The notes under the pieces: model-generated
The model's database searches: none
Seen by the model: the letters and a program-made list of their open reading frames with translations, nothing else
What the model was told of the DNA's origin: nothing
Position numbers and translations under genes: made by a program
Source of the DNA: Aestuariibacter sp. GS-14
GTDB taxonomy: Bacteria > Pseudomonadota > Gammaproteobacteria > Enterobacterales > Alteromonadaceae
Reading direction: 5' to 3'
DNA: 64,000 nt
Assembly (NCBI RefSeq): GCF_006494365.1
Contig: NZ_VHIP01000008.1
Span: 62,001 to 126,000, forward strand
Shown here: positions 1 through 9,224 of the stretch, in pieces
Layout of the letters: the number at the start of each line of letters is the position of its first letter
Position numbering within the stretch: position 1 is the first letter of the stretch

Positions 1-932
1 ACCATACCAATGTAGATAAACTGCACCTCGGTGGCCGTTGCCACAGAAATATACCCCGCGGTCATCGCGATGGCCGCCAGATACAGCAGTTGTTTCAGGG
101 TAAAATGGCCGCGTTGTACCAGTGTCCACTGCACGCTGAGCGCGGCTAATGCACTGATCATTAGCGCCGTGCCTGTGATCTGCGCAGCTTCTACGGGGGA
201 ATGATGAAAATAGTCAATCAGCAAAAAGCCCAGACTTTGCTGCAACATGGCCATACAGATGAATAGCACTACAGCAAAACTGAGTAACAGCAATACTGGT
301 GACGAAGCCGAAACGTCGGCACTCGATGTTACTTTTTGGGGGACCGGCTGCGACGGAGGCTCGTCAGGCAATTTTCTCCACACCAAAAGCAATGCCAGGC
401 ACGTTAATACAATAATGGCGTACAGCGGTGCTACCAGCCCATAGGTAACCAGCAGACCAGCCAGCCCCGGCCCCAGTATTTGCCCAAGGTTATTTGCTGA
501 CGTGACCCTGCTTAGCGTAGCCACCGAATGCAGGCTCTGCCGCCGCGCATAGCCAATTACATAGCCCACAGCTGCTGGCGGCGTGGCCGACATAACAGTG
601 GACTGGGCCACCCGCGTTGCCAGTAAGCAACCAAACAGCGCATAGCCGGTAAGCCATTCAGCCAGTCCAACACTAAACACACTAGCAAAACACAGGGTGC
701 CAATAGAGTATCCCGACAAACCGTAAATAAGCGTACGCCGGTTACCTGCCCGCGCCGCATAATAACTCCAGCGGGTGCTACCCAGTGCAAAGATACAGGC
801 TGACGACGACAATATCGCCGCCACCTGAAGTTCAGACAGTCCGGTCTCCCTGCCAAGGGCGGGTAGTATTGTCATCACCACGCTTTGCCCCATGGCCGTA
901 GCCAGCAGGGCAATAAAAAGCACCAGCGTTAC
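1..932 (-). CDS. MFS transporter, 3' end cut by the window
   Basis: Reading the minus strand from the ATG at 932 gives an open frame of about 310 residues that runs off position 1. It begins directly with a hydrophobic helix (MVTLVLFIALLATAMGQSVV), then a loop and further hydrophobic segments. A short basic loop (YAARAGNRRTL) sits where the MFS A-like motif between TM2 and TM3 is expected. About eight membrane segments are visible, separated near residue 205 by a Ser/Pro-rich cytoplasmic linker, the usual two-bundle MFS layout. The gene starts 61 bases after the thiolase stop, so it may be the last gene of that operon. An in-frame stop lies shortly upstream, which fixes this start although its Shine-Dalgarno is weak. 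The substrate cannot be told from sequence. The family call is good and the role in fatty-acid or aromatic-acid transport is inference only. Confidence 0.8.
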
Positions 933-992
933 CATAGTCGACGGGTAAGCCGGTGCACGAGGTACAACTGTTTCGCCATATAAGGCTTAGTA

Positions 993-2177
993 TTAGCGGT
1001 TGATTTCAAACAACGCTGCCATGCCCATACCGCCACCAATACACATGGTAGTGACCGCATAACGGGCTTTACGACGCTGTCCTTCCAGCAATACATGGCC
1101 CACCATACGGGCGCCACTCATGCCATACGGGTGACCAATGGAGATAGCCCCACCGTTTACGTTGAGCTTGTCATTGTCGATACCCAGCTTGTCGCGGCAG
1201 TACAATACCTGCACGGCAAAGGCTTCATTCAGCTCCCACAAATCAATGTCGTTCACGGTTAAGCCATGACGCTTTAATAGCTTAGGTACCGCGAATACCG
1301 GGCCAATGCCCATTTCATCGGGCTCACAGCCGGTGACAACCATGCCGCGATACGTGCCCAGTACCGGCAGGTTGCGTTTTTGCGCTTCCTTTGCCGACAT
1401 CATGACACTGGCAGACGCCCCATCAGACAGCTGACTGGCATTCCCGGCGGTAATGGTGCCGCCGTCGATTACCGGGTTCAGACCCGCAAGGCCCTCCAAC
1501 GTAGTGGTTGGACGGTTACATTCATCAGACGTAGCGGTTTTATTTACCAGCTCTGTGGTATCCGTGGCTTTGTCGTATTGCGCGTGCACCACGTCCATGG
1601 GCACAATTTCGTTATCGTAAATACCGTTTTGCTGAGCTGCCGCTGTGCGCTGCTGACTCTGTAAGGCGTATTCGTCCATTTGCTCACGGCTGATACCATA
1701 GCGCTTGGCCACAATTTCAGCGGTTTCAATCATCGACAAATAAATGCCTGAATGCTTCGCTTTCAACGCCTCGCTGTGGGCGCGGAATTTATTCATGTTG
1801 TTATTCTGTACCAGCGAGATGGAATCCAGCCCACCCGCAACCGCAACCGGTGCGCCATCTACAATAATGCGCTGTGCCGCCATACTGATGGCCTGCAAAC
1901 CTGAAGAACAAAAACGATTAATGGTTACGCCAGCGGTAGTCACCGGTAAGCCCGCCATGAGAGCTGCCTGGCGACCAATGTTGCCGCCCGTTGCCCCTTC
2001 CGGCAGACCACAGCCAATTAATACATCCTCTACTTCTGCGCCGTCGATACCGGCACGTTGCACCGCCTGGGCAATGGCATGGCCAGCTAACTCTGCGCCA
2101 TGGGTATTGTTGAACGACCCTCGGTACGCTTTGCCAATGGGCGTGCGTGCGGTACTTACAATTACTGCATCAGTCAC
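993..2177 (-). CDS. Acetyl-CoA C-acyltransferase (thiolase)
   Basis: This 394-residue protein is a thiolase, which cleaves 3-ketoacyl-CoA with CoA to acetyl-CoA and a shortened acyl-CoA. All three catalytic elements are present: the nucleophilic Cys90 in NRFCSSG, His349 in GHPYGMSG and Cys379 in CIGGGMG. These positions match the classical biosynthetic/degradative thiolases. I chose the GTG at 2177 because GAGGAGAG lies just upstream at good spacing. The more upstream TTG would bury that ribosome site inside the coding region. The gene starts 15 bases after the stop of the bifunctional hydratase/dehydrogenase and is certainly co-transcribed with it, giving the last two steps of beta-oxidation. 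A second thiolase at 15379 is closer to the 3-oxoadipyl-CoA type, so the two may act on different chain ends. Confidence 0.93.
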   Translation of the reverse strand: MTDAVIVSTARTPIGKAYRGSFNNTHGAELAGHAIAQAVQRAGIDGAEVEDVLIGCGLPEGATGGNIGRQAALMAGLPVTTAGVTINRFCSSGLQAISMAAQRIIVDGAPVAVAGGLDSISLVQNNNMNKFRAHSEALKAKHSGIYLSMIETAEIVAKRYGISREQMDEYALQSQQRTAAAQQNGIYDNEIVPMDVVHAQYDKATDTTELVNKTATSDECNRPTTTLEGLAGLNPVIDGGTITAGNASQLSDGASASVMMSAKEAQKRNLPVLGTYRGMVVTGCEPDEMGIGPVFAVPKLLKRHGLTVNDIDLWELNEAFAVQVLYCRDKLGIDNDKLNVNGGAISIGHPYGMSGARMVGHVLLEGQRRKARYAVTTMCIGGGMGMAALFEINR

Positions 2178-2192
2178 AATCTCTCTCCTCAA

Positions 2193-4289
2193 CTATTTAG
2201 ATGTCAGGTCAGCAAAACTGCGACCTTGTTCGGCAAGGGTTTTCAGTAATGGCGCAACCTGCCAGTCGTCGCCGTAGCGCGCCTGGAACTGTTCCATGTC
2301 AGCCACAATCGCAGGCAACCCCACGGTATCGGCATAAAACATCGGGCCGCCGCGGTATACCGGGAAGCCATAGCCATAGATGTACACCACATCAATATCA
2401 GACGGACGCTGGGCAATGCCTTCGTCCAGAATCAGGGCCGCTTCATTGATCAGCGGGTAAATAAGGCGTTTTACGATTTCCTCGTCGTCGATTTCACGAG
2501 GTTCGCAGCCCAGTGCATCCATCGCCTCTTTAATGATGGCGTCGACTTCCGGATCAGGAACAGGTGTGCGTGAGCCTTCTTCATAGCGGTAGTAACCTTT
2601 GCCTGCTTTCTGGCCCAAACGCCCTGCCTCTACCAAACGGTCTGCAATGGCGCCGTCGGTCTCAGGGACATATTCTCCTCGTTCACGGCGTTCTTTTCGC
2701 ACGCGGTAACCCACGTCCAGTCCAGCCAAATCGCCCATGGTGAGCGGTCCCATGGCCATACCAAAGTCATACAAGGCTTTGTCGATACGTGCCGGCGATA
2801 CGCCTTCCAGTAACAGTGCACCGGCTTCTCGGCCGTAGCCTTTCAGCATGCGGTTACCGATAAAGCCGTCACACACACCAGACACCACGCCCACTTTATT
2901 AATGTGCTTAGCCAGTTTCATGGCGGTAGCGAGTACGTCGTCGGCTGTGCTATCTGCGCGCACGACTTCCAGCAAGCGCATAATGTTAGCCGGACTAAAG
3001 AAGTGCAGACCAATCACATCCTGTGGACGCGAGGTAAATGACGCGATGGTGTTAACGTTTAGCGTTGACGTGTTACTGGCCAGAATGGCACCGGGCTTAC
3101 AGTATTTGTCGAGCTTGGTGAACACATCCTTTTTAACCGCCATGCTTTCAAACACCGCTTCAATCACCAGATCTACGTCGCCCAAGTCGGCATAGTTGTC
3201 GGTGCCCGACACCAGTTGTTTTGCGGCCGCGGCCTGATCTTCACTGATGCGTCCTTTGGCTACCTGGCCATCGTAATAACGGTGAATATGTTTAATGCCG
3301 CGCTCCAGTGCCTCAAAGCTCAGCTCAAGCATGGTCACCGGAATGCCTTTATTGGTGAAGTTAATGGCAATGCCACTCCCCATGGTGCCTGCACCAATGA
3401 TGGCAACACTGTTGATATCGCGGGTCGGCGTGCCTTTCGACAGGCCCTGCACCTGAGCAGCCATGCGTTCCGCGAAGAACATATGACGTTGCGATTTCGA
3501 CTGCGTGCCTTGCATCAGTTCGAGAAACAGCTCGCGCTCTTTTTTCATGCCTTCAGCAAAATCCAGCTCTACCGCTGCCTGCACGGTATCGACACAGCGC
3601 TGCGGCGCGTCAAAACCGCGACGGGTTTTCGCCAGCTTGGCGCGGTACTGGTCAAATATGGCAGGGTCAGACACCGTTGCCGTTAATTCGCTGATACGAC
3701 GAAGCGGTGCTTGGTTACTTACCACCTCTTTAGCAAACGCAATCGCCGCGTTTTGCAGATCGTCGCTTACCACTTTGTCGATCAAGCCTGCCTTGGCGGC
3801 TTCTTTACTCGATACCTTACGGCCGCTGGTGATCATATCCAGCGCCAGCTCCACACCGGCGATACGCGGTAAACGTTGAGTACCGCCTGCGCCAGGCAGA
3901 ATACCCAGTAACACTTCAGGCAGGCCAACTTTGGTAGAATCCAGTGCCACCCGGTAATGGCATGTCAGTGCGACTTCCAGACCACCGCCTAGTGCCGTGC
4001 CGTGTAATGCCGCCACTATAGGCTTGTTCAGGGTATCCATTTCGCTTAATAAATCCGGCAATGCCGGTGGCTGCATGGGTTTGCCAAACTCCGTGATATC
4101 CGCCCCGGCAATAAAGGTATTACCGCGACAGCTCAGCACAATGGCGTCAACTGCCTCATTTTGTTCGGCTGCACGCAGCGTTGTTTGCAACCCACTTCGT
4201 ACAGCAAAAGACAATGCATTTACCGGCGGGTTATCTACTTCGATGACGGCGACGTTGTCGACGATATGCATCATTACAGCAGAAGTCAT
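2193..4289 (-). CDS. Bifunctional enoyl-CoA hydratase / 3-hydroxyacyl-CoA dehydrogenase
   Basis: The 698-residue protein is a multifunctional beta-oxidation enzyme. Residues 1-190 are a crotonase domain with the oxyanion-hole loop AGADI near 62 and the two expected acids, Glu105 (GGGLEVALT) and Glu125 (LPEVLLG). Residues about 293-480 form the NAD-binding 3-hydroxyacyl-CoA dehydrogenase domain with GAGTMGSG at 299-306 and the GLHFFSPA catalytic-His segment. The rest holds the two 3HCDH C-terminal repeats. It resembles FadJ or peroxisomal MFE-1 in order and length. The start at 4289 is preceded by AGGAAACAC; a longer reading frame upstream lacks a ribosome site and runs into the promoter. It is the first gene of a minus-strand operon with the thiolase, divergent from the alcohol dehydrogenase operon, and two copies of the inferred operator lie in the intergenic space. 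Confidence 0.93.
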   Translation of the reverse strand: MTSAVMMHIVDNVAVIEVDNPPVNALSFAVRSGLQTTLRAAEQNEAVDAIVLSCRGNTFIAGADITEFGKPMQPPALPDLLSEMDTLNKPIVAALHGTALGGGLEVALTCHYRVALDSTKVGLPEVLLGILPGAGGTQRLPRIAGVELALDMITSGRKVSSKEAAKAGLIDKVVSDDLQNAAIAFAKEVVSNQAPLRRISELTATVSDPAIFDQYRAKLAKTRRGFDAPQRCVDTVQAAVELDFAEGMKKERELFLELMQGTQSKSQRHMFFAERMAAQVQGLSKGTPTRDINSVAIIGAGTMGSGIAINFTNKGIPVTMLELSFEALERGIKHIHRYYDGQVAKGRISEDQAAAAKQLVSGTDNYADLGDVDLVIEAVFESMAVKKDVFTKLDKYCKPGAILASNTSTLNVNTIASFTSRPQDVIGLHFFSPANIMRLLEVVRADSTADDVLATAMKLAKHINKVGVVSGVCDGFIGNRMLKGYGREAGALLLEGVSPARIDKALYDFGMAMGPLTMGDLAGLDVGYRVRKERRERGEYVPETDGAIADRLVEAGRLGQKAGKGYYRYEEGSRTPVPDPEVDAIIKEAMDALGCEPREIDDEEIVKRLIYPLINEAALILDEGIAQRPSDIDVVYIYGYGFPVYRGGPMFYADTVGLPAIVADMEQFQARYGDDWQVAPLLKTLAEQGRSFADLTSK

Positions 4290-4356
4290 AGTGTGTTTCC
4301 TGTATGAGTAAGTTGTGGGCATACTAACCCAACACAATTAAATTTGTAAAATATAA

Positions 4357-4371
4357 TTTCACTATGCGGTA
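4357..4371. promoter_or_regulatory. Inferred operator site A (shared 15-bp near-palindrome)
   Basis: The sequence reads TTTCACTATGCGGTA, an imperfect inverted repeat. It lies between the divergent starts at 4289 (minus) and 4580 (plus), closer to the minus-strand gene. Related sites occur in front of four other catabolic promoters in this window. An IclR-type regulator is the likely binder by context; binding is not shown. Confidence 0.5.
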
Positions 4372-4504
4372 TTTAAGAATCATTTAGTCGGGAATATTTA
4401 GCGATAACGACGTCATTCTCGGTGTGTTTCGCTCTTCCAAGCCTATTTCAGTCCTGTTTCGTTCACGATTCACACTAAATTGTTAAGTTTATGTAGACTT
4501 AAAG

Positions 4505-4519
4505 TTTCGCTGTGCGGTA
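4505..4519. promoter_or_regulatory. Inferred operator site B, with adjacent palindrome
   Basis: The sequence TTTCGCTGTGCGGTA differs from site A at only two positions and lies 60 bases before the alcohol dehydrogenase start. A further palindrome, TTTCGCGATTTACGAAA, follows immediately at 4525-4541 with a wider spacing of the same half-sites. Two sites per divergent promoter is also the pattern seen near 43.6 kb. Confidence 0.5.
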
Positions 4520-4579
4520 TTATTTTTCGCGATTTACGAAATTGAACACAGACATTGAACGCATTGAAATAGGACGATT

Positions 4580-5644
4580 ATGAAAAGTGAACAGTTTTCA
4601 GATTATGGCGAGGCGCTCTGTAGCCATGATTACCCGACACCCGTTCCAGAAGCGAACCAGGTACTGATTAAGATTGATGCCTGTGGCGTGTGTCACAGCG
4701 ATATTCACGTATGGGAAGGCTATTTCGATTTAGGCGGCAACCACAAAATTGATATGCGCGGCAGCCATAAACTCCCTTTTACACTCGGCCATGAAATAGC
4801 GGGTGAAGTCGTGGCCTGTGGCGAACAATCCGATGCTAACGTTGGCGACAAAGTGATTGTGTACCCGTGGATTGGATGCGGCAAATGCCCGCTGTGTAAG
4901 GCCGACAAAGAACACCTATGCTATCAGCCAAAATCGCTGGGTATAGCCGTAGACGGTGGCTTCAGTGACTATGTGGTAGTGCCAGACAGCAAGTATCTGT
5001 TCCCGCTTAAAGACCTGCCTGCCGAATTGGGCTGTACCTACGCCTGTTCCGGTGTTACGGCTTACAGCGCCATCGAACAAATAAAAGACATCGTACAAGG
5101 GCGTCAGCTATTGATCATTGGTGCTGGCGGTGTGGGCCTGAGCGGTCTGGCGGTAGCCAAAGCCCTGCTCGACTGCGAAATTATTGTGGCCGATATCGAC
5201 GAGTCCAAACGTCAGCTTGCATTAGATGAAGGCGCCGATGCGGTCATCGACCCTCGCGATCAGGACGCCATTAAAGCACTCATTAAACGTACCTACGGTG
5301 GCGTTGCCGCAGCGGTAGACTTCGTGGGTTCCGACCGCAGTGCCGGTTTCGGCGTTCAGGCCCTGAATAAAGGCAGCACATTGGTTGTGGTAGGTTTGTT
5401 CGGCGGAGCCATGCCGCTGTCGGTGCCGATTCTGCCGCTGAAAGCCATTACGATTAAAGGTTCGTTTGTGGGTAGCCTCAGCGACATGCACGCGCTCATG
5501 GCGCTGGTACATGCAGGCAAGATAGCCCCTATCAAAATTTCTCAGCGCGACATGTGTTGTGCCCACCAGACACTGGAAGATCTGCGCGACGGCAAAGTCG
5601 CCGGCCGCGTGGTACTTACCCCTGACACAGCAGGAGACAAATAA
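4580..5644 (+). CDS. Zinc-dependent alcohol dehydrogenase
   Basis: This 354-residue protein is a medium-chain zinc alcohol dehydrogenase that oxidises an alcohol with NAD(P). Catalytic zinc ligands are visible as Cys38 in GVCHSD and His71-Glu72 in GHE. The structural zinc site is Cys100, Cys103, Cys106 and Cys114. The Rossmann nucleotide site GAGGVG is at about 176-181. It is the first gene of a long plus-strand operon and its stop overlaps the next start by one base (TAATG), so translation is coupled. The upstream region carries inferred operator sites A and B. Within an acyl-CoA pathway it could oxidise a hydroxy-acid or hydroxyacyl-CoA intermediate, but the substrate is not readable from the sequence. 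Confidence 0.9.
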   Translation: MKSEQFSDYGEALCSHDYPTPVPEANQVLIKIDACGVCHSDIHVWEGYFDLGGNHKIDMRGSHKLPFTLGHEIAGEVVACGEQSDANVGDKVIVYPWIGCGKCPLCKADKEHLCYQPKSLGIAVDGGFSDYVVVPDSKYLFPLKDLPAELGCTYACSGVTAYSAIEQIKDIVQGRQLLIIGAGGVGLSGLAVAKALLDCEIIVADIDESKRQLALDEGADAVIDPRDQDAIKALIKRTYGGVAAAVDFVGSDRSAGFGVQALNKGSTLVVVGLFGGAMPLSVPILPLKAITIKGSFVGSLSDMHALMALVHAGKIAPIKISQRDMCCAHQTLEDLRDGKVAGRVVLTPDTAGDK

Positions 5645-6633
5645 TGAAAGCCGTGATTTGCAATGAATTTGCCCCACTGGATCAGCTTGTTTTTGGCGAA
5701 TGGCCCCTGCCTGTTGCGGGTAACGACGACGCCTTAATAAAGGTAAGTGCCATCGGCGTAAACTTCCCGGATGCATTATTAGTACAAGGCTTATATCAGG
5801 CCAAACCCGAGCGCCCGTTTGTACCCGGTGCCGAGTTTTCCGGCGTGGTAGAAGCCGTAGGCGACAATGTGACTCACCTTAAAAAAGGCGACCGCGTTGT
5901 GGGTCTTAGCACCCATTACAGTGCCTGTGCCGAATTCATCAGTGTACCGGCTGCACGTTTAATTCCGGTACCAGAAGCTATTCCCATGAACGAAGCCGCG
6001 GGGCTTATTCTGGCTCACGGTACCGCCCACTACGCGCTTATACAACGCGCTAATTTGCAAGCGGGTGAAACCTTACTGGTATTAGGTGCCGCAGGCGGCA
6101 CAGGCTTGGCAGCGGTTCAAATTGGCAAGGCCATGGGTGCCCGGGTCATTGCAGGTTGCTCAAGTGACGAAAAGCTAGCGCTTGCTAAAGAAAACGGCGC
6201 CGACGAGCTGATTAACTACAGCAGCGACGATCTGCAGACCCAACTGCGCGCATTAACCAACGGCAAAGGCGTAGACGTAGTGTATGACCCGGTGGGCGGC
6301 CAGCTGTTTGATGTATGTACCCGCAATATGGCCCCTGAAGGGCGATTACTGGTCGTCGGTTTTGCCGGCGGTGATATTCCCAAGTTCCCGGTAAACCTGG
6401 CGCTGGTAAAAGAGTATGCAGTAGTTGGCGTGTTCTTTGGTGCTTTTACACGACGCGACCCGGCAGCCTATGCCGACAATATGCGTGAGCTGCTCGATTG
6501 GTATCAATCCGGCAAAGTACACGTGCACATTGATGCCACCTACCCGCTTGCCAACACCGCCGATGCATTTGCCGATGTGATTAATCGCAAAGCCCGCGGC
6601 AAGCTGATTATTTCGCCCCTTATCACTGCTTAA
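5644..6633 (+). CDS. NADPH:quinone oxidoreductase-like / enoyl-CoA reductase-like MDR protein
   Basis: The 329-residue protein belongs to the zinc-free quinone oxidoreductase branch of the MDR superfamily. It has the N-terminal GroES-like fold with NFPDALLVQGLYQ and the FVPGAEFSG segment, then a nucleotide site LGAAGGTGLAAVQ near 146-158. It lacks the cysteine zinc ligands of its upstream neighbour. The start codon overlaps the previous stop by one base. Members of this family reduce quinones or the double bond of 2-enoyl thioesters, and in this operon an enoyl-CoA reduction is as plausible as a quinone reaction. I am sure of the family and unsure of the reaction. Confidence 0.85.
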   Translation: MKAVICNEFAPLDQLVFGEWPLPVAGNDDALIKVSAIGVNFPDALLVQGLYQAKPERPFVPGAEFSGVVEAVGDNVTHLKKGDRVVGLSTHYSACAEFISVPAARLIPVPEAIPMNEAAGLILAHGTAHYALIQRANLQAGETLLVLGAAGGTGLAAVQIGKAMGARVIAGCSSDEKLALAKENGADELINYSSDDLQTQLRALTNGKGVDVVYDPVGGQLFDVCTRNMAPEGRLLVVGFAGGDIPKFPVNLALVKEYAVVGVFFGAFTRRDPAAYADNMRELLDWYQSGKVHVHIDATYPLANTADAFADVINRKARGKLIISPLITA

Positions 6634-6658
6634 CACGGCTTAACACCGCGAGGACACT

Positions 6659-7921
6659 ATGCATTTTGAACACAGCGAACGCGTAAAACAGTTGCAGCAG
6701 CAACTGACCGCCTTTATGGACGCGCATATTTATCCGCGCCTGCAGCAATACCGCGACGAAGTAAAAGCCGGGCAATATCCGGTGTCATTTATGGCCGACC
6801 TGAAAGCGCTGGCGAAAAGCGAAGGGCTATGGAATTTATTCCTGCCGGGATTGCAGGACAACGAACCCGGCACGCGCCTGAGCAATTTGGAATACGCCCC
6901 GCTGGCGGAAATCATGGGCCGGGTGCCCTGGTGCTCAGAAGTATTTAACTGCAATGCGCCGGATACCGGCAACATGGAGCTACTGCATTTATTTGCCACA
7001 CCCGAGCAGCGCGAACAATGGCTGAACCCCTTACTGAACGGTGAAATACGCTCAGCCTTTGCCATGACCGAACCCGACGTAGGCTCGTCCGATGCCACCA
7101 ATATTCAGACCCGTATTGCACGCGACGGTGACGACTACATTGTATCGGGACGCAAATGGTATATCTCCAACTCGGCGCATCCCCACTGTAAGCTGTTTAT
7201 ATTAATGGGCAAAACCGATCCGGATAACCCCAATCCGCACCACCAGCAAAGCATGGTGCTGATCCCTCGCGATGCCCCCGGCGTGAAGATTCTGCGTAAC
7301 TTAAAAGTCATGAATCACACTAATCCCCATGGGCATTGTGAGATCCTGTTCGACAACGTACGCATACCAGCCAGCAATTTACTGGGCCAGGAAGGCAAAG
7401 GCTTTGCCATGGCCCAGGCGCGATTAGGCCCGGGCCGCATTCACCATTGTATGCGCTCCATCGGACAAGCCGAGCTGGCTCTGCAACTATTAATAGGCAG
7501 GGCACAGGAACGCAAAACCAACGGCAAGTTTTTATACCAGCACGGTGCCGTAGCCGACTGGATAGCTCGCTCGCGAATAGAAATAGAGCAAGCGCGCTTA
7601 CTGGTACTCAAAGCCGCCTGGAAAATTGATGAGGTGGGCTCTAAAGAAGCCGCCGATGACATTTCTCTTATCAAAGCACTCATCCCTACCCTGCACACCA
7701 CGGTAGTAGACCGGGCAATGCAAACCTTCGGTGCCATGGGCACCTCGGAAGATCTGCCATTGGCCGATATGTGGTCGCAGGGGCGCGCACTGCGCTACGC
7801 AGACGGTCCTGACGAAGTGCATATCCGCAAAATTGCCCGTATGGAAATCAAACGCACCAACGAAAAAGCAGTGGATGTCAGCCATTTTTATTTTCGTCCT
7901 GATTATGACGAAATAAATTAA
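6659..7921 (+). CDS. Acyl-CoA dehydrogenase of the ACAD10/ACAD11 (LvaC-like) type
   Basis: This 420-residue flavoprotein is an acyl-CoA dehydrogenase with features I recognise from ACAD11-type proteins: EVFNCNAPDTGNMELLHLF near 100, FAMTEPDVGSSDATN near 140, GRKWYISNSAHP near 165, LGPGRIHHCMRS near 260 and ADGPDEVHIRKIARME near the end. In ACAD10/11 and in bacterial levulinate catabolism (LvaC), proteins of this type act on 4-phosphoacyl-CoAs made by a partner APH-fold kinase. They remove phosphate and give a normal 2-enoyl-CoA. A matching kinase is encoded at 44887. The ATG is preceded by GAGGA. The gene ends the first part of the operon, and an inferred operator and promoter follow at 7933. 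Confidence 0.88.
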   Translation: MHFEHSERVKQLQQQLTAFMDAHIYPRLQQYRDEVKAGQYPVSFMADLKALAKSEGLWNLFLPGLQDNEPGTRLSNLEYAPLAEIMGRVPWCSEVFNCNAPDTGNMELLHLFATPEQREQWLNPLLNGEIRSAFAMTEPDVGSSDATNIQTRIARDGDDYIVSGRKWYISNSAHPHCKLFILMGKTDPDNPNPHHQQSMVLIPRDAPGVKILRNLKVMNHTNPHGHCEILFDNVRIPASNLLGQEGKGFAMAQARLGPGRIHHCMRSIGQAELALQLLIGRAQERKTNGKFLYQHGAVADWIARSRIEIEQARLLVLKAAWKIDEVGSKEAADDISLIKALIPTLHTTVVDRAMQTFGAMGTSEDLPLADMWSQGRALRYADGPDEVHIRKIARMEIKRTNEKAVDVSHFYFRPDYDEIN

Positions 7922-7932
7922 AAATGAACTGT

Positions 7933-7959
7933 TGATTTCGCTATGTGAAACTGTATACT
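7933..7959 (+). promoter_or_regulatory. Putative internal promoter overlapped by inferred operator site C
   Basis: The operator-like palindrome TTTCGCTATGTGAAA occupies 7936-7950. It overlaps a possible -35 (TTGATT, 7933-7938) and lies before a -10-like TATACT at 7954-7959; the spacer of 15 is short. The sequence just after the palindrome, GAAACTGTATACTGCAA, is nearly repeated at site E near 43.6 kb. This suggests that the PimC/PimD-ETF section has its own regulated promoter. Confidence 0.5.
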
Positions 7960-8015
7960 GCAAATGATGATTGATTAACCTATTATTGGGCGTCACTTTT
8001 GCAGGATACAGTTTT

Positions 8016-9212
8016 ATGAATATTAATTTCTCCGAACAAGAACTGGCCTTCCAACAGGAAGTGCAAACCTTCTTCCGCGAAAAACTGCCAGAATCCGTTC
8101 AGGCTCACATCGACAACGGGTTAAGCTTTAGTGCTGAAGTTACCGTTGCTTACCAAAAAGCGCTATACAACAAAGGCTGGGCTGGCATTAACTGGCCGGT
8201 TGAACACGGTGGCACCGGCTGGACGCCCACACAGAAATACATTTTCCAAACCGAGTCAGCCAAGGCAAAAGCGCCGCGCCAGATCCCGTTTGGTTATTCT
8301 ATGGTTGCGCCAATCATTTATACCTTTGGTAACGAAGAACAAAAGCAACGCTTCCTGCCTGACATTCTGGCGTCGAACACCTGGTGGTGTCAGGGCTACT
8401 CTGAGCCAAATGCCGGATCCGACCTGGCCGGGTTAAAAACCCGCGCCGTACGCGACGGCGATCATTACATTGTTAACGGCACCAAAACCTGGACAACACT
8501 GGGTCATCACGCCGACTGGATCTTCTGCCTGGTCCGTACCAGCGATGAAGGCAGCAAACAAAAAGGCATCAGCTTTTTGCTTATCGACATGACCTCACCA
8601 GGCGTATCGGTAAAACCCATTATTACCCTGGATGGCCGCCGCGAAGTAAACGAAGTGGCATTCCAGGACGTGAAAGTACCGGTAGAAAACCTGGTAGGTG
8701 AAGAAGGCCGCGGTTGGACTTACGCCAAGGTACTGCTAACCCACGAGCGCACCAACATTGCTGGTGTGGCGGTTTCCAAGCAGCGCCTGAGTGCCTTGTA
8801 CGACTTGCTAAACCAGCCACCCGCAGGCTGCCCGGATCTGAAAAACAACAGTGTGTTTATGAGCCGTGTTGTACAGGTTGAAATGGAGCTAAAAGCACTG
8901 GAGTTCACCGACTTACGCGTGCTGTCTTCAGTCAGTACCGGTACCGCACCGGGCCCGGAGTCATCCATTCTGAAAATCAAAGGCACCGAGATCCAACAGG
9001 CACTGGACGAACTCTACGTAGAGATCGCCGGCATATATGCACTGCCTTTTGTACCCGAGCAGTACGACGAAGCCGGTTACGAGCCTCGCATTGAGCCGTT
9101 CTTCGCACCGAATGCCGCGCCGCATTACTACAACAACCGTAAGGTCACTATTTATGGTGGCAGTAACGAGATTCAGAAAAACATTATTGCCAAGCAAGTG
9201 CTTGGACTGTAA
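8016..9212 (+). CDS. Acyl-CoA dehydrogenase, PimC-like large subunit
   Basis: The 398-residue protein is an acyl-CoA dehydrogenase most like the large subunit of pimeloyl-CoA dehydrogenase. It starts MNINFSEQELAFQQEV, carries WWCQGYSEPNAGSDLAG near 121 and the substrate/FAD loop NGTKTWTTLGHHADW near 155. Its C-terminal end has YGGSNEIQKNIIAK. The start at 8016 follows AGGA; the open frame extends 15 codons further upstream but without a ribosome site and into the inferred operator. The next gene encodes a shorter, divergent acyl-CoA dehydrogenase 12 bases downstream, which is the arrangement of alpha2beta2 heteromeric dehydrogenases (PimCD, and the steroid side-chain ChsE4-ChsE5). Such pairs usually act on bulky or dicarboxylic acyl-CoAs. 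The substrate here is unknown. Confidence 0.9.
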   Translation: MNINFSEQELAFQQEVQTFFREKLPESVQAHIDNGLSFSAEVTVAYQKALYNKGWAGINWPVEHGGTGWTPTQKYIFQTESAKAKAPRQIPFGYSMVAPIIYTFGNEEQKQRFLPDILASNTWWCQGYSEPNAGSDLAGLKTRAVRDGDHYIVNGTKTWTTLGHHADWIFCLVRTSDEGSKQKGISFLLIDMTSPGVSVKPIITLDGRREVNEVAFQDVKVPVENLVGEEGRGWTYAKVLLTHERTNIAGVAVSKQRLSALYDLLNQPPAGCPDLKNNSVFMSRVVQVEMELKALEFTDLRVLSSVSTGTAPGPESSILKIKGTEIQQALDELYVEIAGIYALPFVPEQYDEAGYEPRIEPFFAPNAAPHYYNNRKVTIYGGSNEIQKNIIAKQVLGL

Positions 9213-9224
9213 CGGGAGTCAATC

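Noticed and set aside
557-856. 99-codon minus-strand frame within the first kilobase
   Set aside because: It lies in another frame of the MFS transporter gene, whose continuous frame shows clear membrane helices.
4720-5776. Several minus-strand frames under the alcohol dehydrogenase gene
   Set aside because: The plus strand has all zinc ligands and the Rossmann motif in a full-length frame; the opposite frames show no family motif.
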